Origin: Kineosporiaceae bacterium
Lineage (GTDB): Bacteria > Actinomycetota > Actinomycetes > Actinomycetales > Kineosporiaceae
Direction: 5' to 3'
NCBI GenBank assembly: GCA_016794595.1
Contig: JAEUJN010000122.1
Span: 1 to 53,458 of the forward strand
Length of the DNA stretch: 53,458 nt
Shown here: one piece after another, positions 34,551-45,100 of the stretch
Numbering within the stretch: position 1 is the first letter of the stretch
Layout: the number at the start of each line of letters is the position of its first letter
Position numbers and translations under genes: made by a program
The notes under the pieces: generated by a model
Told to the model about the DNA's origin: nothing
The model's database searches: none
Seen by the model: the letters and a program-made list of their open reading frames with translations, nothing else

Positions 34551-35090
34551 TCACGGGCAGAAGGAACCTGTGCCGTAGTAGCTGTTGAACGGCACGGGCT
34601 CGTAGTGGCGCCCGGCTGCCGACCAGACCTCGACCTGGGATTGCGCATAGACCGTGTCGCATCCGACCTGGATCTTGGGGCCGTAGCAGGCACGCGTCTG
34701 GTTGTTGCCGAGGGCGGACTTGTAGCACTCCCCGAAAGAGTTGCCGTACGCATCGCCGGTCGGGTACTTGTCCAGATGAGTGAACGCTCCCTGGAGAGTC
34801 ACCGTGCCGCCGGTCTTGTTCGTGACGACCAGCACCGCGGTGCCGTAGAAGCGGTCCATCAGAGCGCAGGATTGGACGTACATACCCGGAAGGGAACCGC
34901 GACCCCACCGGTCCGTGAGGGTGATGGCCGGCGCACACTCCCAGTTCGCGGTCTTGGTGTAGGTGCGCCAATATCCCGGCGTGCTGGCGGCCTGGACCGG
35001 TGAGGACCCCGCGCCGAGAAGCCCGACCGCGGCCACGGTGATCAACAGGGCCTTCCGTCCGCGTCGCCGGGTGGTCGGTCTGACTGTCAT
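34551..35090 (-). CDS. Secreted cysteine-containing hypothetical protein
   Basis: A 179-residue protein with a twin-basic start (RRRGRK), a hydrophobic stretch and a cleavage-like 'PVQAAS' near residue 35. The mature part has six cysteines, many aromatic and glycine residues and 'GSFCP' at the very end, as in small disulfide-linked beta proteins. I do not recognise a family. The next gene upstream on the same strand encodes another secreted protein of similar composition after 72 bases, so they may form one unit. Confidence 0.6.
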   Translation of the reverse strand: MTVRPTTRRRGRKALLITVAAVGLLGAGSSPVQAASTPGYWRTYTKTANWECAPAITLTDRWGRGSLPGMYVQSCALMDRFYGTAVLVVTNKTGGTVTLQGAFTHLDKYPTGDAYGNSFGECYKSALGNNQTRACYGPKIQVGCDTVYAQSQVEVWSAAGRHYEPVPFNSYYGTGSFCP

Positions 35091-35162
35091 GGTGTTCTCC
35101 TGCTCACGAGATGGGTGTGCGGATCCGCATCCGGAGCCGCGCGATACCGAAAAGGGCTCTCG

Positions 35163-35966
35163 TCACCAACCGGCGTAGGTGACGTTCTGCCACGCCGCGG
35201 TGTAGTGCCAGTAGTTGCCGGTCCACGAGGCGATGTACTGCGGCACCTTGAACTGGACATCGAAGCGGGGTGTCGACCCGCCGTTGGGGATCTTCTGCGC
35301 GTAGGCGCTTTCGAGTCCGACCACCTTCCCCACTCGGGCGGTACTCCACGCTGCCCCGCGCACGGTCTCGGAGATCTGATTGACCGAGTAGCCACTGCAG
35401 ATCTGCGGCGAGACGCCGACAGCGAACATGCCGACGGTGAACTGGATCTGGAGCGGGGTGGAGCAGCTCTGGTTGGAGGTGAATGTCGGGGTGGCGTTGT
35501 AGACGTCCTCGCGCGCTGCCCAGTTCGAGTACACCGACTGGTTCATCAGTGCGGTGTACGTGGTCGTTCCACTCGTCGTGGTCCAGAACGACTGGATCGC
35601 GATGGTGTAGTAGTCGAACGACGGGTCCGCGTCGGCGATCCGGTACTTGTACATGCAGAAGTAGACCGAGCCGCGCGGGGCGTTGTTGGGGTGCACGACC
35701 GAGTCCTGCACGGTCATGCCCCACCAATAGGTGGGGTTCGAGCGGGTGCAATAGCTCTTGATCAACTGCAGGCTGGTGCCGTTCAGTCCCGAGGCGGCCT
35801 GCGCCGACGGTGCGCTGCCCATCAGGGCGACCCCGAGAGCCGTCAGCAGGGAGCAGGACCCGGCAAGCACCCGCCGGCGCAGTCCGCGTCGCCTCCGGGG
35901 ACCCGTGTCCGTCGAGGTCGCGCGACCGGTGGTCCGAACCCGGCCACGCCTGATCTGTCCTCGCAT
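35163..35966 (-). CDS. Secreted hypothetical protein
   Basis: A 267-residue protein. A long basic leader with 'RRRRGLRRR' precedes a hydrophobic segment and 'APSAQAAS', a signal peptidase I site near residue 57, so the signal is unusually long. The mature part is rich in Tyr, Thr, Ser and Trp with four cysteines and ends in 'GNYWHYTAAWQNVTYAGW', suggesting beta structure and surface or matrix binding. AGGAG lies six bases before the chosen ATG; an earlier in-frame ATG gives a long unlikely leader. No family recognised. Confidence 0.6.
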   Translation of the reverse strand: MRGQIRRGRVRTTGRATSTDTGPRRRRGLRRRVLAGSCSLLTALGVALMGSAPSAQAASGLNGTSLQLIKSYCTRSNPTYWWGMTVQDSVVHPNNAPRGSVYFCMYKYRIADADPSFDYYTIAIQSFWTTTSGTTTYTALMNQSVYSNWAAREDVYNATPTFTSNQSCSTPLQIQFTVGMFAVGVSPQICSGYSVNQISETVRGAAWSTARVGKVVGLESAYAQKIPNGGSTPRFDVQFKVPQYIASWTGNYWHYTAAWQNVTYAGW

Positions 35967-36130
35967 CTCGCGCTCCTTACCCTCTCGGATGTCGGCACGA
36001 GGACATGATCTGACCGAGGTGTTGTGGAAGTGTTGTGAGTCGGTCGTGGGGTCACGTGCCCCGCTCGGCAGCCCCGCCACCCGCCGAATCGGGTACGCCG
36101 TGGGCGATCACCCCAGAGCGGCACCGGGCG

Positions 36131-39100
36131 TCAGGCGCGCCCGCGCTCCACAGCGGCGATCAACTCCGGGCGCAGCCGGGAGGCCGGGATGATGGCGTCC
36201 ACCGAGCCGACCTCGACCGCGCGCTCGATCGAGTGCACGGCATCGAACTCGGCGGCCACCTCGCGCAGCTTCTCCGCGCGCACCGCTGCCCTCAGCTCGG
36301 CCAGCTCGCGTCGCTGCAGTGCCGCCTCGGCCTCGCCGGCGCTGGCCAGATACCGCTCGAGGGCGCGCACCCGCGGGTCGGCCGACGTCCGGGCGTCGAC
36401 CTCGCCGGCGAACACCACCCCCGCCGCGGGGGCCCCGCCGATCACCGAGGCGTAGGAGCCCTCGACCGCCAGCACCTGCATGCGGTCGTTGAGCGCCTTG
36501 GAGAACACCACGAACGCCCCGCCGTGATAGCGCGAGATCACGCAGAACACGATCGCGCCGTCGAAATTGGTGACCGCCCGGCCGATCTCGGCGCCGTACT
36601 CGAGTTGCAGCCTGCGCATCGACTCCGGCGATCCGTCGAACCCGGACAGATTCGCCAGCATCACCACGGGCCGGCTGCCGCTGGCGGCGTTGATCGCGCG
36701 GGCGGCCTTGGTGGACGAGCGCGGGAACAGTGTGCCGGCCGTCCAGGCGTCCGGGCCGTCGGTGGGCGGGAACCCTCGCCGTCCGATGGCCCGGGACTCG
36801 ATCCCCAGCAGGCACACCGGGTACCCGCCGAGGTGGGCGTCCATCACCACGCAGGTCTCGGCGTCCGCCATGTCCGCCCAGCGCTCGAGCGGGCGGTGAT
36901 CGGCATCGGCCACCGCGTGCATCACCGTGCGGATGTCGAACGGCTTCTTGCGCTCGGGGTTGGCCGCCGCGGAGAAGATGTCGCCGACGGTCCGGAAGTC
37001 GGGCGCCGCGCCGTCCACCGCCGGATGCGGGTAGTCGCACACGTCGCGCTCGCGCGGGTCGGTGGTCGCCACCGCGCGAGCCGCCCGCTCCCCCGGTGCG
37101 ACGTAGCTGTGGTCGTAGTGGGCGTTCAGGATCTCGATCGCCCCGGCGAGGTCCACCGCCCAGTACTGCGCCTGCCCGTTCGGCCCCATCACCCGGTCGT
37201 AGCCGCCGATCCCGAAGTTGTCCTCGGCGCTGACGCCACCCGAGTAGTCCAGGGACGCCTTGCCGGTCAGCACCATGGCGCTGTCGGGGGTCATCACCAG
37301 GATCCCCTTGGTGTGCATCAGCATCGTCGCCTCGGCGTTCCAATACGGTTGTGCGCCAACGGTGATGCCGGTGACCACGATGTTGATCTCGCCGCCGCCC
37401 TGGGTGAACTCGATGATGCGGCGCAGGGCGCGGGCCACCCAGTCCATGTTCTCGGTTCCCGAGGTCATCGAGATCCGGGCACCGGCCGACAGCGCGAACC
37501 ACTCCACCGGGATGCGTTCCCGCTCGGCCCGGTCCAGGGCGGCGATGATCCGCCGGCACTCCGCCTCGGCCACCGACCCCAGGGAGCGGGTGGGATCGCC
37601 GATCAGGACGACGCGGCGCACTCCCTCGGGGTGGCGCGCCGTCGGGGTGGTCACCACGCCGACCACGACGCCGGCCGTGTTGGTGCCGGGATCCCTGCGC
37701 ACCGCCACGAGTTCGCCGCCGAGCAGGTCGTGCTCGACGAACGAGCCGCCGTCCTCGATGAGCAACTGGATCAATTCGTAGGGGTAGATCGCTCCCCGCC
37801 GCCGGGAGCGCAACACCTTCTGCGCGTAGTCGTCCAGCGGCTCCACCCGGGTCCGCGGGGGCGGCCCGACGCTGGCCTCGACCCCCGTCCCGGGCTGGTA
37901 AGAGAACCGGGCGGCGATCGCCGTCGGCTCGCCGGCGCCCAGGCCGACGTGGCCCCAGGCGACCACCTCCTCCACGCCGGCCCCCACGGTCAGGGGCGCG
38001 ATCGAGCGGCGCAGGGCCGTCAACTGCTCCAGCTCGGCGTCGATCACCGGCCAGATGTAGAGCCAGATGTGGTTCATGTCGAGCGTGATCCGCCGGCCCA
38101 GCCGCTCCTGCTCGGCGGCCCGGGCACGCCGGACGGCGTCCATGCAGGTGGCCAGGGCGCGCTCGGCCTGCGGCAGGGAGTGCACGGTGCCCTCGCTGTC
38201 TCGCACGATGGACAGTTCGCGCACCTGCGCGATGGCCACCAGCCGCACGTCGGCCTCGTTGCCGGGCGCCACCGCGCGGTAGAGCAGGACGTCGCTCGGT
38301 GAGTCCAGCCGGGTGAGGGCGAAGTCCCTCAGCCGCCACAGGTTCAGCCGCCGGCCGACCATGGGATGGACGCCGCGGACCAGGGTGTCCTCGACCATCT
38401 CCTCCCCCGGCGAGTCCTCCACCCCGGCGTCGGCGTGGAAGTGGCCGCCGGCATCGGCGTGGAACCGCTGAGGGCGGAACGTGATGTGCCGGACGGCATC
38501 GGCCGCCGAGCAGCTCACCACCGTGAGCCGGCGCACGCGGCGGACGACCGGCAGGCGGTTCACCAGGTCGCCCAACCGCTCCACGGCCGCCTCGCCGTCC
38601 GGCTGGTCCGGCCAGAACAGGTAGAGGTCGATGACCGTCTCGTGGCCCACGGGAGCTGCCTCGACCTCTGCGGTGAGCAGGTCGATCAGAGCCGATCCCC
38701 GCTCCAGCTCGCCCAGATCGGCGACGGTGGCCACCAGGTGCGAGGGCCGCTGGTCGATCACGTAGTCAGCGGTCACCAGGGCGCGGTCGCCCGGTGCCCG
38801 CACGTCGAGGCGGTGCAGCGTGTGATCGCGATAGTGCCTGCGCACCAGCACTTCCAGCATGGGCTCGACCGGTGCCCCCGAACTGCCCAGCCGATCGGCG
38901 AGGAAGCGCACCAACGGTTCGGGACTGGCCACCAGGGCGTCCACCCGCTGGTCGTGGTCCCGGGCGCCGGGGTGCGCGGCGAGGTAGGCCAGGTGGGCCT
39001 GCACCTCGTCGTAGGCGGCGGTGCGAGCGGCCTCGGTCAGCGGGGCCTCGAACCAGCGGTGTCGCGCGCTGCGTGCCAGGTCACCGACGGTCGGGTAGCG

Positions 39101-41749
39101 CAGCTGGGTGGCGTGCACCAGCCGGTCGAGCACGTCGGTGGCGTGGGTTGCCTGTCCCCTGGCCGGCACCGGGCTCGCGAGCCAGCGTTCGAGCAACTCG
39201 GCGATCGCCGTCACCAGGGACGGGGTCAGCTGCTGGGCCAGGAACACCCGGTGGACCGCTTCCTCGAGCCGCGGCGTCCGCTCGAGCGAGGTGATCCCGT
39301 AATGGCCCAGCATGCGGATCAGCTTGGCGCGGAAGGCCTCCGGGAGTCCGGCACGGTCGGCGTCCAGGGAGTGCAGGTAGGTGTGGAAGTACTCCCGGGG
39401 GCTGTGCACCCGTTCGCCGCGCCCGTCCTCGTCGTCCTCGCCCGCCAGCCCTGCGTGCGGCCGGTTGCGCCCCAGCTCGCACAGGTCGGCGAACACCGTC
39501 AGCACATCCAGCTCGGCGTCCAGCAGCCGGGCCGCGGTCGGCTCGTCGGCCGAGTGCGTGCCACCCCACCCCGATTCCTCGCACAGGGAGCGGTACTCGC
39601 CCACCAGGAGCCGGCCCTGTTCCGGCGCGATGTCGAAGCCGAGCAGCAGGTGCCGAAGGTCGGCCAGCGCGCCCAGGGCATGTTCGGCCGGAGTGGGTTC
39701 GACAGCGGCCACGGGCAGGTCCACGACCGTCTCGGCTGCCGCGCCCGATCCGGGGTTCTCGCCGCCCTCCTCCTCGACCGGCTCCAGGGCGAGCAGCGGA
39801 TCGCCGGCCCCCACCTGGTCGCCCTCACCCACCAGCAGCTCGCGCACCCGGGCCGGGTAGGGGGCCGGGATCACGGTCTCCATCTTCATGCTCTCGAGCA
39901 CGATCACCGGCGCCCCGGCAGCCACCAGGTCCCCCGCCGCGACCGGCAACGCCACCACGAGAGCCGGTGCGGGAGAAGGCAGGACGCCACCGGAGTCCTT
40001 GGTGATCCGGTGAACCGCAGCGTCGACCTCGACCTGGTGCGCGGCCGCGTGGGTGGCCATCACCACCTTGTGCGCCTCGCCCTCGACCACCAACCGGCCG
40101 CTGAACGGACCGAGCCGCTCGAGCTCTGCCTCGACCACCGCACCGTCCACGCTGACCCGGTAGCGGTCCAGCCCCACCTGCGCCACGGCGAGCTCGTGGG
40201 TGCTCCCCCGCAGGCCGAGGGAGAACTCCCGGCCCGGTTCGTGGCGGGCCTGCGGGCGGCCGCCCCAGGCGCTGGCCAGGAACCGGTTGCGCTCGGCCCG
40301 CTGGACCTCGTCATAGGCGTCGATTCCCGCCGCCACCAGGGCGATCCCGGCGTGGCGGTGATTGGTCAGGCCGCCACCGGCGCGCTCGCGGTCGATCCAT
40401 CCGGTGTCGGCTCGGCCCTCGCGCACCTCCGGCCTGGAGAGCAGGTCCAGGATGAACGACTTGTTGGTCGTCCCACCCTCGATCACCACCGTGGTGTCCT
40501 CGAGCGCGCGGCGCAGCCGGGCCAGCGCCTGCTCGCGGTTGGCCCCGTAGGCGATCACCTTGGCGATCATCGAGTCGAAGTCCGCCGGGATGACGTCGCC
40601 CTCGCCCACCCCGGTGTCGATCCGCAGCCCGGGACCGGTCGGCAGGCGCAGCAACGCGATGCGGCCCGGGGCAGGGGCGAAGTCCCGGTCCGGGTCCTCG
40701 GCGTTGAGCCTGGCCTCGACCGCGTGGCCGCTCTCGGCGGGCTGCTCACCGACCAGGTCGGACAACCGGGCACCGGCGGCCACCCCGAGCTGCAGGGCGA
40801 CCAGGTCCAGGCCGGTGGTCATCTCGGTGACCGGGTGCTCGACCTGCAGGCGGGTGTTCACCTCCAGGAAGGCGAAGCTGTGCTCGGCCGGCTGGTAGAG
40901 GAACTCGGCCGTCCCCGCGCCGCGGTAGCCGACGGACAGGGCGAGCCGGGCCGCGGACTCCTTCAGCAGGCGCACCTGCTCGGCGTCCAGCACCACCGAG
41001 GACGATTCCTCGATCACCTTCTGGTTGCGCCGCTGCACCGAGCAGTCGCGCACCCCCAGCGCCCACGCCGTGCCCTGACCGTCGGCGATCAGCTGGACCT
41101 CGACGTGCCGGGCCCCGGTCATCAGGCGCTCCAGGAACACCACGTCGCTGCCGAAGGCGCGCAGGGCCTCCTCGCGCGTGCGGTCGAACACCGCGCGCAG
41201 GTCCTCGTCGCTGCGCACCACGCGGATGCCGCGGCCCCCACCGCCGGCCGCGGCCTTGAGCATCATCGGGTAACCGATCCGGGCGGCGTGCTCGACGGCC
41301 GCGTCGACGTCCGGCACCGGGCCGTCGCTCCAGGTGGCCACCGGCACCCCGGCCTTCTCGGCGATCAGCTTGGAGGCGATCTTGTCCCCGAGGTCGCGCA
41401 TCGCCTCGGGCCCCGGCCCGACGAAGGTGACCCCGATCCGCTCGCACAGCTCGGCGAACGCCGGGTCCTCGGCGACGAACCCCCAGCCCACCCACGCGGC
41501 GTCCGCCCCGCTCTCGCGCAGCGCCCGTTCGAGCACGGCGTGGTCGAGGTAGGGCCGGGCCGCCGCCGGCCCGAGGGAGTAGGCGTGGTCGGCCTCCCGG
41601 ACGAACATCGCCGTCCGCTCGCCGTCGGTGTGCAGCGCAATGGTCTCGATCGGCTCACCCGTGCGGGCGGACAGTTCGCGGACGGCGTGGATCAGCCGCA
41701 TGGCGGCCTCGCCCCGGTTGACGATGGCCACGCGCCGCAGTTGTCTCAT
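36131..41749 (-). CDS. Single-chain multidomain acyl-CoA (acetyl/propionyl-CoA) carboxylase
   Basis: An 1872-residue protein that joins all parts of a biotin-dependent carboxylase. Residues 1-450 are biotin carboxylase ('VAIVNRGEAAMRLI', 'GGGGRGIRVV', 'FLEVNTRLQVEHPVTE'). The biotinyl domain carries the acceptor lysine 622 in 'LESMKMETV'. About 700-1150 form a helical central region as in eukaryotic ACC, and about 1300-1872 hold the two carboxyltransferase halves ('DNFGIGGYDRVMGPNGQAQYW', 'ANLSGFDGSPESMRRLQLEYGAEIGRA'). Most actinobacteria use separate AccA/AccD proteins, so this eukaryote-like layout is notable, though known in some bacteria. Substrate choice cannot be told. It is monocistronic. 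Confidence 0.88.
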   Translation of the reverse strand: MRQLRRVAIVNRGEAAMRLIHAVRELSARTGEPIETIALHTDGERTAMFVREADHAYSLGPAAARPYLDHAVLERALRESGADAAWVGWGFVAEDPAFAELCERIGVTFVGPGPEAMRDLGDKIASKLIAEKAGVPVATWSDGPVPDVDAAVEHAARIGYPMMLKAAAGGGGRGIRVVRSDEDLRAVFDRTREEALRAFGSDVVFLERLMTGARHVEVQLIADGQGTAWALGVRDCSVQRRNQKVIEESSSVVLDAEQVRLLKESAARLALSVGYRGAGTAEFLYQPAEHSFAFLEVNTRLQVEHPVTEMTTGLDLVALQLGVAAGARLSDLVGEQPAESGHAVEARLNAEDPDRDFAPAPGRIALLRLPTGPGLRIDTGVGEGDVIPADFDSMIAKVIAYGANREQALARLRRALEDTTVVIEGGTTNKSFILDLLSRPEVREGRADTGWIDRERAGGGLTNHRHAGIALVAAGIDAYDEVQRAERNRFLASAWGGRPQARHEPGREFSLGLRGSTHELAVAQVGLDRYRVSVDGAVVEAELERLGPFSGRLVVEGEAHKVVMATHAAAHQVEVDAAVHRITKDSGGVLPSPAPALVVALPVAAGDLVAAGAPVIVLESMKMETVIPAPYPARVRELLVGEGDQVGAGDPLLALEPVEEEGGENPGSGAAAETVVDLPVAAVEPTPAEHALGALADLRHLLLGFDIAPEQGRLLVGEYRSLCEESGWGGTHSADEPTAARLLDAELDVLTVFADLCELGRNRPHAGLAGEDDEDGRGERVHSPREYFHTYLHSLDADRAGLPEAFRAKLIRMLGHYGITSLERTPRLEEAVHRVFLAQQLTPSLVTAIAELLERWLASPVPARGQATHATDVLDRLVHATQLRYPTVGDLARSARHRWFEAPLTEAARTAAYDEVQAHLAYLAAHPGARDHDQRVDALVASPEPLVRFLADRLGSSGAPVEPMLEVLVRRHYRDHTLHRLDVRAPGDRALVTADYVIDQRPSHLVATVADLGELERGSALIDLLTAEVEAAPVGHETVIDLYLFWPDQPDGEAAVERLGDLVNRLPVVRRVRRLTVVSCSAADAVRHITFRPQRFHADAGGHFHADAGVEDSPGEEMVEDTLVRGVHPMVGRRLNLWRLRDFALTRLDSPSDVLLYRAVAPGNEADVRLVAIAQVRELSIVRDSEGTVHSLPQAERALATCMDAVRRARAAEQERLGRRITLDMNHIWLYIWPVIDAELEQLTALRRSIAPLTVGAGVEEVVAWGHVGLGAGEPTAIAARFSYQPGTGVEASVGPPPRTRVEPLDDYAQKVLRSRRRGAIYPYELIQLLIEDGGSFVEHDLLGGELVAVRRDPGTNTAGVVVGVVTTPTARHPEGVRRVVLIGDPTRSLGSVAEAECRRIIAALDRAERERIPVEWFALSAGARISMTSGTENMDWVARALRRIIEFTQGGGEINIVVTGITVGAQPYWNAEATMLMHTKGILVMTPDSAMVLTGKASLDYSGGVSAEDNFGIGGYDRVMGPNGQAQYWAVDLAGAIEILNAHYDHSYVAPGERAARAVATTDPRERDVCDYPHPAVDGAAPDFRTVGDIFSAAANPERKKPFDIRTVMHAVADADHRPLERWADMADAETCVVMDAHLGGYPVCLLGIESRAIGRRGFPPTDGPDAWTAGTLFPRSSTKAARAINAASGSRPVVMLANLSGFDGSPESMRRLQLEYGAEIGRAVTNFDGAIVFCVISRYHGGAFVVFSKALNDRMQVLAVEGSYASVIGGAPAAGVVFAGEVDARTSADPRVRALERYLASAGEAEAALQRRELAELRAAVRAEKLREVAAEFDAVHSIERAVEVGSVDAIIPASRLRPELIAAVERGRA

Positions 41750-41827
41750 GCCCCACTCTCCGACCGAGGTCCCCGTGCCTCGTCAGGGTAGGTGCGACCG
41801 GTGGGTAACGACACCGTGCGGAACGGG

Positions 41828-42166
41828 TCACTGCCCCCCGGCGCCGGGCACCCTCCCCGGTTTGTCGGGCTTGGCCGACTTCCCGGCGGGGCCGCCGCCC
41901 TCGGCGTTGCCCTGGGACAACAGCTTGGTGACCTGCTCGGCCAGCAGGGCGTCCCGCTGGGCCTCCACCCGTGCCCGGCGATGGTCGCGGGCGTAGCCGT
42001 CGGCGATGGTCGAGATCCAGCGGGCGCCCACCGCGCAGGCCACCGCAACCAGCCCACCCCGCTCCAGGGCACCGGTCAGGTCGAGCTCGCCGCGCTGCAC
42101 CATGGCATACAGCGGCGGCCCGGCGACCAGGGCCGCCAGGCCGACGCCTGCCGTGATCGGGTTCAT
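41828..42166 (-). CDS. Small membrane-anchored hypothetical protein
   Basis: A 112-residue protein with one or two N-terminal hydrophobic helices ('AGVGLAALVAGPPLYAM' and 'GGLVAVACAVGARW'), a charged middle ('YARDHRRARVEAQR') and a Gly/Lys/Pro-rich disordered tail. The ATG overlaps the FlhF-like gene's stop, so it is the last gene of the flagellar unit. It could be a motor-associated membrane protein, but I recognise no family. Confidence 0.5.
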   Translation of the reverse strand: MNPITAGVGLAALVAGPPLYAMVQRGELDLTGALERGGLVAVACAVGARWISTIADGYARDHRRARVEAQRDALLAEQVTKLLSQGNAEGGGPAGKSAKPDKPGRVPGAGGQ

Positions 42167-45100
42167 CGGGCGGGGTGTGCCGCCTCGAGCTGCGCGCAGA
42201 GCAGCGCCGTCCAGGTCAGCCGATCGATCGGGATCCCGTCCAGCCGGGTGATCGGCACGCCGAGCTGCATCAGTCGTGCGGGGGCCGCACTGGTGCTCAC
42301 GCCGTCCAGCGCGATGGCGTCGACCTCGCCCAGCTCGAACAGCCAGCGCCGGGCCTCCGTCGGCTCCAGGTCGGCATCCAGGACGACGATCAGCGCACCG
42401 GGTGCGATCCGGCCGAGCGGTTCGAGGACCTGCGAGCAGTCCCCGCTGCCGTCGGTCTCGATCGCGATCACGCAGTGCGGGTACCGGCCCACCTGCGCCG
42501 GCAGGTCCAGCGGGCGCCCGGCCGCGACGTGGACGACGGGCCGCGGCTGCTCGCCGACGGCCAGGTCGACGGCGACCCGGTGAGCCTCGAGCAGGACCAC
42601 CTCGGGGGCTCCGACCACCGCCACCAGGGCGAGGTCGGGGTCGATGTCCGGTGCGGGCAGCTGCTCGAGCGCCTGCCAGACGTCGGCGTAGCGGTCCCCG
42701 CCCCGCAGCCGGCCGATGATCTCCTCGGGCACCCCGAGGGCGCGCAGGCGGGCCTGGTCGAGCCTCAGCCGTCCGCTCTCACCGGACCGCGCCTGCATCG
42801 GCACAGACCCAGACACGGACACAGACTCGTGCACCGGCACCGGCACTGGCACGGGCACGGGCACGGGCGCGAACATCGGGTCGTACTCGGGGATCACCTC
42901 GGTGACCAGCTCGACCGGGGTGTCGGTGGCGGGCACGATCAGGTGGGTGAGGTCGAGGGTCGGCTGCTCGCCGAGATCGGTGCCGATCGGGTCGGTGTCG
43001 ATGGGATCGGTGCCGACCGCGTCACTGGCCCGCTCGATCAACGACTCCCAGTCCGCCGCCGGGGCGGGTGATGCCTCCTGGGCGGCGTTCTCGCGGGCGC
43101 GATCGCTGATCAGGCGCAGGGACTCCCGACGGGGCATCGGGATGGTGGCCGTGGCGCGATTCGTGCGCATGGCCTCCTCGTACATGCCGGCGGCGGTGTA
43201 GACCTCGTCGATGGCGGCCTGAGCCTGCCGCCGGATGCTCTCGACCATGTCGTGATCGATCGCCGGGGCGCTCGGCTCGGTCGGCGTCTCGTGGGCATCG
43301 GGTGCGGTCCGCTGGGCGTCCTCGTCCTCGTCCTCGGCCGACTCCTCGCCGTGTCCCTCGACCACGGTCCAGGCGACCTCGGCGGCGATCGGCTCGGGGA
43401 TCAGTGCCTCGAGCGGAGCCCCCGCGCCGTCGACCGGGGCGCTGTGGCGTCCGTCGGCGGCCGGATCGGTCTCACCTGCGAAGCGCAACTGGTCGAGCAG
43501 CGCGGTGAACTCCGGGCGCGAGGCGCGGTCGGGGTCACCAGGGCCGGCGGGGTTCTCGATCACCATGCCAGCAGATGTCGGCAGGTGCGCCCAGTGACCT
43601 GACGCGGTGGACGTCCCCCATTCGGACGAATGTGCCGCCTGGTGGCGCCAGGCCGGCGAGGCCGGCGGCGGCAAGGCAGGCACGCTGACGTGCCGCGCCG
43701 TCCAGGGGCGCGGTTCCACCAGGGCGAAGGTCGCCGCTCGCGAGGCCGGGATCGGTGACAGCGGGTCGCCGAAGTGCTCGCGGAAGGCATCCCCGGACTC
43801 GTTGATCCGTGGCGACCCGGCTGCCGCCTGGGCGCGGGCCCGGGACACCTGGGCCGCAGCCAGCCCGTCCTCGTGCACGGTGGCGTAGACCGCGGCGTAG
43901 GCGGCGGTGTGCGCGGCGAGTGCCAGTTCGCGTTCCCAGTCGACGTCCCGCTGGGGTGCCTGCGCCCGTTCGTAGCCCCGCGTGGGCACGTGGAAGACCA
44001 GGTCCTGCGGCTCGGACAGGGGCTGTCCGGCGACACTGCGCACCGCTGTGCGCTCGGCAGCCAGCACCGGGTCGAGCATGTCGCTCAGTGCCGGACTGCC
44101 GTCATCGGCGGCCCGCCGGCGTGCCCGGGCCGCCGCCGGTGGCGAGGCCTGCGGCATGGGGTGAGCGGTGACCGCGGCGCCCCAGGGCACGGAGAGGATC
44201 TCCCCGGACGGCGCGGGCTCGGCCAGCGCGCTGCCGATCACCGCGTTGGGCGCCACCGGGGAGGCCGGGGTGGCCAGGGAGGCCGACGCCCGGATGTCCA
44301 GCGGGCTGATCAGGGTCTCGGCGAACCGGGTGGGCAGGCCCTCGGGACGGTCCAGGACGTCGACCTCGTCCCCGGGGACGCCGGCGACGGGCTCGATGCC
44401 GGTGACGGCGGCGATGTCCGGGTCGCTGTCGATGGCGGGGTCGACGTGGATGTCGAGGGCGATCGCTGGGTCGGGGTCGGGGCCGACCGGGTGGCCGGTG
44501 GCGCCGTCCTCGGGCGCGTCCTGGCTGGTCGCCTGGCGGGCCTGGGCCTGCTGCACCACCGATCCGAACTTCTGCAGGGCGGCATCGAAGGTCTGCCCGA
44601 ACGGGGCGAACCGGGGTCGAGGCCCGGGTTCCCGGGCGCCGGGTTCCGCGGTGTCAGCCTCCGCGGTGCCAGCCTCAGCGGTGCCCGCCTCCGCGAGGCC
44701 GGGTTCCTCCAGGCCGGGCCCCTCGAGGACCTGCTCCTCGACCTCGGGCCGCCCGGTGCCCTTCTGCGGCACCAGGTCCCGGCCGGCTGGAGCGTCGGCG
44801 GGGGTGCCGGCAGGAGGGCCGCCGGGGATGCCGGAGGGGGTGCCGGTCCCCCGGATCGACAGGTGCTGGGCGAGGTCGTCCAGGGCGTCGAGCGTGGCCG
44901 CGTGGTCTCGATCCGTCGAAACTGCATGATCACGAGGGGGTGGGGGCATCGTCACCTCGGAGACGTCGACCAGCCGATCCTGCAGGCGGTCCAGCAACGC
45001 CTCGACCGGCGATCGCTCCGGCCCCGCTCCATCCGGTGCGGCAGGAGAACTCCCACCGGGTTCGGGGCTCCCGCCGTCGTCCGGGATCTCCAGCGCGACC

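Noticed and set aside
36035-41791. Very long plus-strand open frames opposite the carboxylase gene (755 and 1141 codons)
   Set aside because: They mirror the minus-strand gene codon by codon, are rich in His/Gly/Arg/Gln without any domain, and reflect the GC bias of the real gene's third positions.
42830-42875. Repeated GGCACx units in the FlhF-like gene as a DNA repeat or CRISPR-like element
   Set aside because: It encodes alternating Pro-Val within the disordered spacer in frame; no spacers or unique inserts.
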